Assembly (NCBI GenBank): GCA_003506635.1
Contig: DNZB01000354.1
Coordinates: forward strand, 1-10,304
DNA from: Parvularcula sp.
GTDB lineage: Bacteria > Pseudomonadota > Alphaproteobacteria > Caulobacterales > Parvularculaceae
Reading direction: 5' to 3'
Length of the DNA stretch: 10,304 nucleotides
The position numbers and the translations under genes were made by a program. Positions 5,920 through 10,304 of the stretch are shown piece after piece. The notes beneath the pieces are model-generated. The model was given only the letters and a program-made list of their open reading frames with translations, made no database searches and was not told the DNA's origin. Position 1 is the first letter of the stretch, and every line of letters begins with the position of its first letter.

Positions 5920-7539
5920 ATGAGTTTCAAACGGGTTGGATTTGCGGCGCTGTTCGCGGCGCTGGCGGTTGGCTGCGCGACGGGTGCGCCGGCGCCTGAC
6001 CTTGCCGGCGCGGCGGCGCGCCTAAAAGCGGACATAGCCTGGCTCGCCGACGACGCGCGCGCGGGACGAGAAGCCGGTACACCCGGCTACGACGCCGCCG
6101 CGGACTATGTCGCCGCCGAGTTCGAAGCGGCCGGGCTTTCGCCCGGCGCTGACGGCGGCTGGCGCCAGACCGTGCCGCTGCGCGCGAGCATGCGCGATCT
6201 CGATGCCGCCCGCATGACGATTGATGGAAATGGCGGCTTCCAGACGCTTGTTCACCTCACCGATTACATTGTCGGGCGTTCGTTCACGGATGCGAATTTC
6301 GAAGCTTCGGGCGACCTTGTCTATGTGGGATACGGCGTTGCTGCGCCTTCTGAAAATTACGACGACTACGCCGGACTTGACGTCGCGGGAAAAATCGTCG
6401 TCGCCTTCGCCGGGGCGCCGCGCGGCTTTTCCACCGAACTCGCGGCCTATTTCTCCGATGCCGAGGCAAAGCAGAAAACGGCGGCAGCAAAGGGCGCCGT
6501 CGGGTTCATCAGCATGCAGAGCAATTCTTCAGGTTTCCCCTGGCCCGTGGCGGTGAAGTTCGCCGGGGCCCCGGCGACGGGTTGGGCCGGACCTGACGGG
6601 CGGACAAACCGCGCCGCGCCGCCGATCCGCGCGACCGCCGTTATGAACGAATCGGGCGCAAAAAAGCTCTTTTCGGGCGAGGCGCTTGATTATCTGGCGC
6701 TTCGGACGATGGAAGCCGCCTCCGGCGCGCCGAAGGGGTTTCCCTTGAAGAAGCGCGCGCGCGTATCGGGCGCGTCGAAATTCAGCGAGACCAAAAGCGA
6801 CAACATCATCGGCGTCATCGAAGGCGCTGACCCGGCGCTCAGAGACGAGGTCATTCTCCTGACCGCCCATCTCGACCATATCGGCGTCGATGACGGCGGC
6901 AAGCCGGGCGAGGACGTCATCAATAACGGCGCGATGGATAACGCCGCCGGGGTGGCGGTGCTGATCGAGGCCGCCAACATGTTCCGGCGCAACCGGCGGG
7001 CGCCCCGCCGGACGATCGCCTTCGCTGCGGTGACGGCGGAGGAAAAGGGGCTGATCGGCGCTGATTACCTCGCGCATCATCCGGCGTTCGGCGGAAAGCG
7101 GATTGTCGCCAACGTCAATCTCGACATGCCGGTTCTGCTTTATCCGTTCACGGATGTCGTCGCCTTCGGGGCGGAGCGCTCCTCGATCGGCCCGGCGGTC
7201 GCGGCGGCGGCCGAGGCGATGGGCGTCAAGCTGTCGCCCGATCCGATCCCGGAGGAGGGCATCTTCACCCGTTCGGACCACTACAGCTTCGTGAAACAGG
7301 GCGTGCCGTCGGTTTTCCTCATCACCGGATTCGAAAATGGCGGCGGCGACATTTTCCGCAATTTTCTCGCAACGCATTATCACGCGCCCAGCGATGATAT
7401 TTCGCTTCCCATCCTCTATGATCAGGGCGCGCGCTTCACCGAACTCAACTACCGCATCGCACGCGCGCTCGCCGACGCCGATGCCGCGCCGTCGTGGAAC
7501 AAGGGCGACTTCTTCGGCGAGACGTTCGGGAAAAGATGA
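5920..7539 (+). CDS. M28-family zinc aminopeptidase, lipoprotein, with PA-type insert
   Basis: A 539-residue exopeptidase anchored by lipidation. ATG at 5920 gives a short lipoprotein signal (MSFKRVGFAALFAALAVGC, lipid Cys19); in-frame GTGs at 5899 and 5902 would add a few residues for no benefit. The M28 di-zinc set is complete: His317 in TAHLDHIG, bridging Asp340 in NGAMDNAAG, the catalytic Glu374 and ligand Glu375 in TAEEKGLIG, Asp402 in NVNLDMP, and His488 in THYHAPSDD. Residues about 120-270 carry a protease-associated-like domain (GDLVYVGYGVAAPSENYDDY, DVAGKIVVAF, AAAKGAVGFI). It probably trims N-terminal residues from peptides in the periplasm or at the outer membrane; the exact specificity is open. 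It stands alone on the plus strand and ends at a strong terminator shared with rpmA. Confidence 0.94.
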   Translation: MSFKRVGFAALFAALAVGCATGAPAPDLAGAAARLKADIAWLADDARAGREAGTPGYDAAADYVAAEFEAAGLSPGADGGWRQTVPLRASMRDLDAARMTIDGNGGFQTLVHLTDYIVGRSFTDANFEASGDLVYVGYGVAAPSENYDDYAGLDVAGKIVVAFAGAPRGFSTELAAYFSDAEAKQKTAAAKGAVGFISMQSNSSGFPWPVAVKFAGAPATGWAGPDGRTNRAAPPIRATAVMNESGAKKLFSGEALDYLALRTMEAASGAPKGFPLKKRARVSGASKFSETKSDNIIGVIEGADPALRDEVILLTAHLDHIGVDDGGKPGEDVINNGAMDNAAGVAVLIEAANMFRRNRRAPRRTIAFAAVTAEEKGLIGADYLAHHPAFGGKRIVANVNLDMPVLLYPFTDVVAFGAERSSIGPAVAAAAEAMGVKLSPDPIPEEGIFTRSDHYSFVKQGVPSVFLITGFENGGGDIFRNFLATHYHAPSDDISLPILYDQGARFTELNYRIARALADADAAPSWNKGDFFGETFGKR

Positions 7540-7591
7540 GGGGCCCCCTTTCCGTCTTCCGCACGTCGGATAGCGGAGAAGGACGACGCAA

Positions 7592-7618
7592 AAAAACCGG
7601 GCCGATTGCCCGGTTTTT
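7592..7618. terminator. Bidirectional intrinsic terminator between the M28 gene and rpmA
   Basis: The stem CCGGGC (7597-7602) / GCCCGG (7608-7613) has a 5-base loop. It is flanked by a run of A on the left and TTTTT (7614-7618) on the right, so each strand has a stem followed by a U-tract. It lies between two convergent genes, 52 bases after the M28 stop and 24 bases past the rpmA stop, and can end both transcripts. Confidence 0.88.
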
Positions 7619-7641
7619 GGTCTCGATGCGGAAGAAGCCGA

Positions 7642-7899
7642 TCAGCTCTTCGCGACAACCATCGCATATTGGCGGCCGCGCGCCTTGATTGCGAATTCAA
7701 CCTTGCCGTCGGAAAGCGCATAAAGCGTGTGATCGCGGCCGATGCCGACATTCGGCCCAGGGTGATATTTCGTGCCGCGCTGCCGGACGATGATGTTCCC
7801 TGCAACGACGCTCTCGCCGCCGAACTTTTTGACGCCGAGACGCTTTGATTCGGAATCGCGACCGTTCTTCGACGAGCCGCCTGCTTTTTTGTGCGCCAT
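7642..7899 (-). CDS. rpmA: 50S ribosomal protein L27
   Basis: An 85-residue L27, full length. The N-terminus [22 protein letters not shown] is the conserved tail that reaches the peptidyl-transferase centre and contacts tRNA. The sequence continues with [32 protein letters not shown] in the family order (shown here as one continuous conserved block at about 32-62). No N-terminal cleavage extension of the Firmicutes kind is present. GGGAG at 7907-7911 sits 7 bases before the ATG. The gene follows rplU by 12 bases, the standard rplU-rpmA operon. obgE, which often comes next, is not here; the operon ends at the terminator and a convergent peptidase gene. Confidence 0.99.
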   Translation of the reverse strand: MAHKKAGGSSKNGRDSESKRLGVKKFGGESVVAGNIIVRQRGTKYHPGPNVGIGRDHTLYALSDGKVEFAIKARGRQYAMVVAKS

Positions 7900-7911
7900 G
7901 AGTGGGCTCCC

Positions 7912-8538
7912 TTATTCCTGTTCGTCGTCCGCGCGGGCGCGGTCAGTTTTCGCGCGCGGGGGCTTCCCGGCGACCAGTTCCTTCGCCTGCTCGACCCATT
8001 CGTCGCGCGCCGCGCGGCCTTTGAGGTCGAGCGCGTCGTCCATTTTCGCGACGTCGGCGGCCGACATCGCAGCGATTTCCTTCAGCGAAGTGACGCCGTA
8101 TTCGGCAAGCCTTTTCTTCAAGACCGGGCCGACGCCGCCGATCAGCGAAACATCGTCCGTGAACGACGCGGCTTTCTTCGCGGCCGGCTTCTTCGCGGCG
8201 GCCTTGGCGCCCGAGGGCTTCGCACCGTTCGTCAGGATTTCGGAAATGCGCAGGATGGTCAGGTCCTGGCGGTGGCCCTTCTTGCGGCGAGAGTTCTGCC
8301 GGCGGCGCTTTTTAAAGACAATGATCTTCGGCCCGCGCGCCTGTTCTAGGATCTCGGCCGCGACCGAGGCGCCAGCGACGCGCGGTGCGCCGATCGTGAC
8401 ATTGGCGCCGTCGCCAAGCATCAAAACTTCATCGAGGGTGACGATGTCTCCAGCCGCGCCCGGAAGGCGTTCGATCTCAACAGTGTCGCCGGCTGCGACG
8501 CGATACTGCTTGCCGCCGGTCTTGACGACTGCGTACAT
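7912..8538 (-). CDS. rplU: 50S ribosomal protein L21 with C-terminal helix-hairpin-helix-like extension
   Basis: Residues 1-104 are canonical L21 ([14 protein letters not shown] start, [17 protein letters not shown] rRNA-binding block, closing LRISEIL), a 50S subunit protein that binds 23S rRNA. The protein is 208 residues, about twice the usual length. After the L21 core comes a lysine/alanine linker (106-124), then a compact domain (about 126-191) with [25 protein letters not shown] and DVAKMDDAL, which fits a helix-hairpin-helix fold of the DUF4332 or H3TH-like type. An acidic tail ends it. Such extensions occur in alphaproteobacterial L21, and the frame is continuous, so this is not a frameshift fusion. 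AGGAG lies 8 bases before the ATG. rpmA follows 12 bases later. The tail's function is not known to me; nucleic-acid binding is a reasonable guess. Confidence 0.97.
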   Translation of the reverse strand: MYAVVKTGGKQYRVAAGDTVEIERLPGAAGDIVTLDEVLMLGDGANVTIGAPRVAGASVAAEILEQARGPKIIVFKKRRRQNSRRKKGHRQDLTILRISEILTNGAKPSGAKAAAKKPAAKKAASFTDDVSLIGGVGPVLKKRLAEYGVTSLKEIAAMSAADVAKMDDALDLKGRAARDEWVEQAKELVAGKPPRAKTDRARADDEQE

Positions 8539-8588
8539 AGTTCGAGCTCCTGTCGCGGGCGTTCCGCCTCGCGGGTTCCTTTTTGGCC

Positions 8589-8606
8589 CCGGCTTCTTTC
8601 GGCCGG
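8589..8606 (-). promoter_or_regulatory. Hairpin in the rplU mRNA leader
   Basis: CCGGC and GCCGG pair in a perfect 5-base stem around an 8-base loop (8594-8601), about 50-70 bases upstream of the rplU ATG and inside the leader predicted from the promoter at 8624-8652. It is a candidate autoregulatory structure, but I cannot match it to a named ribosomal-protein leader. Confidence 0.3.
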
Positions 8607-8623
8607 CTTTTGAAAGAGGCGGG

Positions 8624-8652
8624 GTGGTAGCCGCTGGGGGCTACTCCGTCAA
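8624..8652 (-). promoter_or_regulatory. Candidate rplU-rpmA promoter
   Basis: On the minus strand TTGACG (8652-8647), a 17-base spacer and TACCAC (8629-8624) form a promoter-like pair giving a leader of about 79 bases. The spacer and -10 are spanned by a perfect 6-base inverted repeat GTAGCC (8627-8632) / GGCTAC (8639-8644), which could be an operator. The divergent rlmJ start is only 18 bases away. Confidence 0.4.
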
Positions 8653-8669
8653 CCCTTGGCTTTGGCCCG

Positions 8670-9530
8670 ATGAATTACCGTCACGCCTTTCACGCCGGCA
8701 ACCATTGCGACGTCCTGAAGCACGCCGCCCTATGCCTCATTCTTGAGCGGCTAAAGGCCAAGGACAAGCCCTTCGCCGTGCTCGACACCCATGCGGGCCG
8801 GGGACTTTACGAACTGGTGAGCGAGGCCGCGCTTAAGACCGCCGAGCACAAAGGAGGCGTCGCCCGGGTTCTCGCGGATTCAGCGCCTCCGGCGTCGCTT
8901 GCGCCCTATATCGAGGCGGTTGCACGCGCGAACCCGTTCGGGGGACTTCGCTGGTATCCGGGTTCGCCGATGATCGTCATCGAGGCCCTGCGTCCGGGGG
9001 ACAGCGCTAAATTTTGCGAACTCAATCCGGAGGAACGCGCAGCCCTAGAAACCGCTGTCGGCTCCGACGGGCAGGTCAAGATCTTCGACCGCGACGGCTA
9101 TCAGGCGGTTCGCGCCTTTTTGCCGCCAATTGAACGCCGCGGCCTTGTGCTTATTGACCCACCCTTTGAAAAGCCGGGAGAATATCTCCGCCTTGCCGAG
9201 GCGCTCGCTGAAGGGCTCAAGCGCTGGGCGACGGGCATTTTCATGATCTGGCGCCCGGTGAAGGACGCGCCCGGCTGGCTCGGGTTCCTGCGCGCTGCCG
9301 AAGGGATCAGCGACACGCTGAATGTCGAACTCAACATTCGTGGACCGGTCGAAGGCAAGTTGACCGGCAGCGGGCTCTACATCGTCAATCCGCCCTTCGG
9401 GTTATCGGCGAGCCTTACTGCGGCCTTGCCCTGGCTCGCGGAACGTCTCGCAATCGGCCCTGGCGCCGGCTGGCTGCTCCAGGAAAGGGAGCGCGCCGTG
9501 GTCATTCGCGAAGCAAGCGGCAAAGCCTAG
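8670..9530 (+). CDS. rlmJ: 23S rRNA (adenine-2030-N6)-methyltransferase RlmJ
   Basis: A 286-residue SAM-dependent enzyme that methylates N6 of A2030 (E. coli numbering) in 23S rRNA. The N-terminus [21 protein letters not shown] is characteristic of the family. The SAM-binding motif I region is [13 protein letters not shown] (37-49). The catalytic N6-adenine motif IV is [12 protein letters not shown], with DPPF at 163-166. The helix-rich insert between them and the C-terminal [13 protein letters not shown] are also typical. Full length. No clear ribosome binding site precedes the ATG; it lies 18 bases from the -35 of the opposing rplU promoter, so the leader may be very short. A tRNA-Ser gene follows 44 bases after the stop. 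Identification is secure. Confidence 0.96.
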   Translation: MNYRHAFHAGNHCDVLKHAALCLILERLKAKDKPFAVLDTHAGRGLYELVSEAALKTAEHKGGVARVLADSAPPASLAPYIEAVARANPFGGLRWYPGSPMIVIEALRPGDSAKFCELNPEERAALETAVGSDGQVKIFDRDGYQAVRAFLPPIERRGLVLIDPPFEKPGEYLRLAEALAEGLKRWATGIFMIWRPVKDAPGWLGFLRAAEGISDTLNVELNIRGPVEGKLTGSGLYIVNPPFGLSASLTAALPWLAERLAIGPGAGWLLQERERAVVIREASGKA

Positions 9531-9533
9531 CCC

Positions 9534-9562
9534 TTGCCCATCAGAGGCGCCGACATTAGAAG
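9534..9562 (+). promoter_or_regulatory. Candidate promoter of tRNA-Ser
   Basis: TTGCCC (9534-9539), a 17-base spacer and TAGAAG (9557-9562) lie 12 bases upstream of the first tRNA base, in the gap after the rlmJ stop. The spacing is ideal and each hexamer matches consensus at four positions. Confidence 0.5.
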
Positions 9563-9574
9563 CCGCGGTTCTCC

Positions 9575-9664
9575 GGAGAGGTGCCAGAGTGGCCGAATGG
9601 ACTCGCCTCGAAAGCGGGCGTCCTCGCAAGGGGACCGTGGGTTCAAATCCCACCCTCTCCGCCA
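9575..9664 (+). tRNA. tRNA-Ser (anticodon CGA)
   Basis: A 90-base type II tRNA with encoded CCA. Acceptor arms GGAGAGG (9575-9581) and CCTCTCC (9654-9660) pair fully, followed by G discriminator and CCA (9662-9664). The anticodon stem CTCGC (9602-9606) / GCGGG (9614-9618) encloses the loop CTCGAAA, giving anticodon CGA at 9609-9611, which reads UCG. A long variable arm (about 9619-9636, CGTCCTCGCAAGGGGACC) is diagnostic of serine tRNAs. The T arm is GTGGG / CCCAC with loop TTCAAAT. It sits between rlmJ and ffs. Confidence 0.97.
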
Positions 9665-9667
9665 TAC

Positions 9668-9680
9668 CACACTTCGTGTG
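9668..9680 (+). repeat. Short hairpin just after tRNA-Ser
   Basis: CACAC-TTC-GTGTG forms a perfect 5-base stem starting three bases after the tRNA CCA end. TCTTTT follows only about 10 bases later, so it is at best a weak terminator or 3' processing structure. Confidence 0.35.
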
Positions 9681-9741
9681 ACCCGCCCGCTCTTTTCCGC
9701 TGTATCGACATGATTGCGGGCGGATATACACCACACGTGTT

Positions 9742-9769
9742 TTGCGTCATTGGGTGAATGCCATATTTG
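9742..9769 (+). promoter_or_regulatory. Candidate promoter of the SRP RNA gene
   Basis: TTGCGT (9742-9747), a 16-base spacer and TATTTG (9764-9769) precede the first base of the SRP RNA stem (about 9776) by 6 bases, a typical +1 distance. The perfect 8-base palindrome ACACGTGT (9733-9740) abuts the -35 and could bind a regulator. Hexamer quality is modest. Confidence 0.4.
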
Positions 9770-9775
9770 CGAAAA

Positions 9776-9880
9776 GGGGCTGGGCCCTGTGCGACAGAAC
9801 CCTGTGAACCCCGCCAGGTCCGGAAGGAAGCAACGGTAAGCGGTCAGTTCTGTGTGCCGCAGGATCACCTGGCCCCGCTC
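9776..9880 (+). ncRNA. ffs: Signal recognition particle 4.5S RNA (bacterial small SRP RNA)
   Basis: About 105 bases folding into one long hairpin. The apex holds the conserved SRP domain: GTGAACCCCGCCAGG, the GTCCGGAAGGAAGCAAC tetraloop/symmetric-loop core (9819-9834, GGAA loop) and GGTAAGCGG on the return side. CAGAAC (9795-9800) pairs perfectly with GTTCTG (9847-9852), CCGC (9811-9814) with GCGG (9840-9843), and GGGCC near the 5' end with GGCCC near the 3' end (9871-9875). This RNA binds Ffh and FtsY to target membrane proteins during translation. It precedes dnaX, a common placement in several bacterial phyla. The ends are estimated from pairing. Confidence 0.96.
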
Positions 9881-9894
9881 TTCCGATGACGTAT

Positions 9895-9949
9895 TTCGTG
9901 AATCGTCATTCGTGAAGCGACTGAGTCGGATACGAGCGCCGCTTCACGA
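9895..9949 (+). repeat. TTCGTGA repeats and long hairpin in the dnaX leader
   Basis: TTCGTGAA occurs twice as a direct repeat (9895-9902, 9909-9916), and its complement TTCACGA occurs once at 9943-9949. The second copy extends to a perfect 10-base inverted repeat TCGTGAAGCG (9910-9919) / CGCTTCACGA (9940-9949) with a 20-base loop. The 3' arm runs into GAGGAA, the only ribosome-binding-like sequence ahead of dnaX. There is no U-tract. Confidence 0.6.
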
Positions 9950-9966
9950 GGAACGAACGACGTCCC

Positions 9967-10304
9967 ATGGATTATCAAGTCTCCGCCCGCAAATACCGAC
10001 CCGGCACGTTTGATGATGTGATCGGTCAACCGCACGTCGTGCAGACCCTCATGAATGCGGTGGCAATGAAGCGCATTGCCCACGCCTACTTGTTTTCCGG
10101 GACCCGCGGAGTCGGCAAAACGACGGTCGCGCGCATTCTCGCCAAGGCTCTGAACTGCGAGCAGGGGCCCACCGGCCGGCCCTGTAATGTCTGCGCCAAT
10201 TGCCAGGAAATCTCGCAGGGCAGCGCCGTCGACGTTGTGGAAATCGACGGCGCCTCCAACACCAGTGTGGACGATGTGCGCGAGATCCGGGAGAACGTCA
10301 AGTT
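9967..10304 (+). CDS. dnaX: DNA polymerase III subunit tau/gamma (DnaX), N-terminal part
   Basis: The first 112 codons plus two bases; the frame is open at the right edge. DnaX is the ATPase motor of the clamp loader that places the beta clamp on DNA. Visible: the opening [17 protein letters not shown]; Walker [10 protein letters not shown] (45-53, Lys51); the zinc-module cysteines Cys64, Cys73, Cys76 and Cys79; and [21 protein letters not shown] before the Walker B region, which lies beyond the window. ATG 9967 is the start because a stop (9922-9924) closes the frame upstream with no other start in between; GAGGAA lies 13 bases upstream, an unusually long spacing. The intact cysteines and EIDGASN text differ from the alphaproteobacterial DnaX I know, which usually lacks these cysteines and reads EMDAAS. 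Gene identity is secure; lineage is discussed in the findings. Confidence 0.96.
   Translation, partial: MDYQVSARKYRPGTFDDVIGQPHVVQTLMNAVAMKRIAHAYLFSGTRGVGKTTVARILAKALNCEQGPTGRPCNVCANCQEISQGSAVDVVEIDGASNTSVDDVREIRENVK

Noticed and set aside
6529..7383. 284-codon open frame on the minus strand opposite the M28 peptidase
   Set aside because: The sense strand holds all the M28 metal ligands; the antisense translation is Arg/Ala/Asp-rich with no motif.
8150..8225. Ala/Lys-rich repeated codons in rplU as a possible tandem repeat
   Set aside because: It is a low-complexity linker ([10 protein letters not shown] type) within a continuous frame, not a DNA repeat with a defined unit.
7772..8746. 324-codon open frame on the plus strand opposite rpmA and rplU
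   Set aside because: It overlaps two unmistakable ribosomal protein genes and the rlmJ start; its translation is low-complexity Ala/Arg/Ser/Phe text.
9402..9868. Minus-strand frames across rlmJ end, tRNA-Ser and ffs
   Set aside because: They cross a complete tRNA and the SRP RNA; the apparent peptide text is the antisense of structural RNA, a common source of false gene calls.
9865..10301. Minus-strand frames opposite dnaX
   Set aside because: The plus strand encodes an intact DnaX N-terminus with Walker A and zinc cysteines, and it simply runs off the window edge.
1..10304. Mobile element, CRISPR array, toxin-antitoxin or defence system
   Set aside because: No transposase, integrase, regularly spaced repeats, or paired small toxin and antitoxin frames were seen; apart from the unusual secreted proteins and dnaX, the content is housekeeping.

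Overview
The window looks like chromosomal DNA from a GC-rich alphaproteobacterium. The evidence is an RplU (L21) with a lysine/alanine-rich linker and a helix-hairpin-helix-like tail, an alphaproteobacterial-style RlmJ, an orphan Hpt protein, a CtrA-like half-site, and secreted lipoproteins of the kind common in Hyphomonadales/Parvularculales-like groups. The order-level placement is a guess. The dnaX fragment at the right edge does not fit: its zinc-cysteine set and EIDGASN signature recall Nitrospirota/Desulfobacterota DnaX, not the alphaproteobacterial form. That raises a join (chimera) or a gene replacement somewhere in 9531-9967.

Layout, left to right. 1-522 is the 3' end of rodA (cell elongation). 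It converges on a small Hpt phosphotransfer gene (minus), followed by a proline iminopeptidase gene (minus). Divergent from that is a predicted lipoprotein of unknown function (plus), which converges tail to tail on a secreted jelly-roll-like protein (minus). Upstream of that, on the same strand, lies a long exported glycoside-hydrolase-like protein (minus). Across a 320-base non-coding divide, a lipoprotein M28 metallopeptidase runs on the plus strand and ends at a strong bidirectional terminator shared with rplU-rpmA (minus). rlmJ diverges from rplU. Then come tRNA-Ser(CGA), the 4.5S SRP RNA (ffs) and the first 112 codons of dnaX, which runs off the right edge.

Functionally the middle (about 1.1-7.5 kb) is a set of hydrolases and envelope proteins: a cytoplasmic peptidase, a periplasmic or outer-membrane peptidase, an exported glycosidase-like enzyme and a possible carbohydrate-binding partner. 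The right third is translation and replication housekeeping: two 50S proteins, a 23S rRNA methyltransferase, a tRNA, SRP RNA and the clamp-loader subunit. There is no mobile element, CRISPR array or obvious defence system. The most interesting items are the lineage mismatch at dnaX, the repeated TTCGTGA motifs and hairpin in front of it, the glycosidase-like gene and its jelly-roll neighbour with a CtrA-like promoter, and the L21 fusion with a structured leader.
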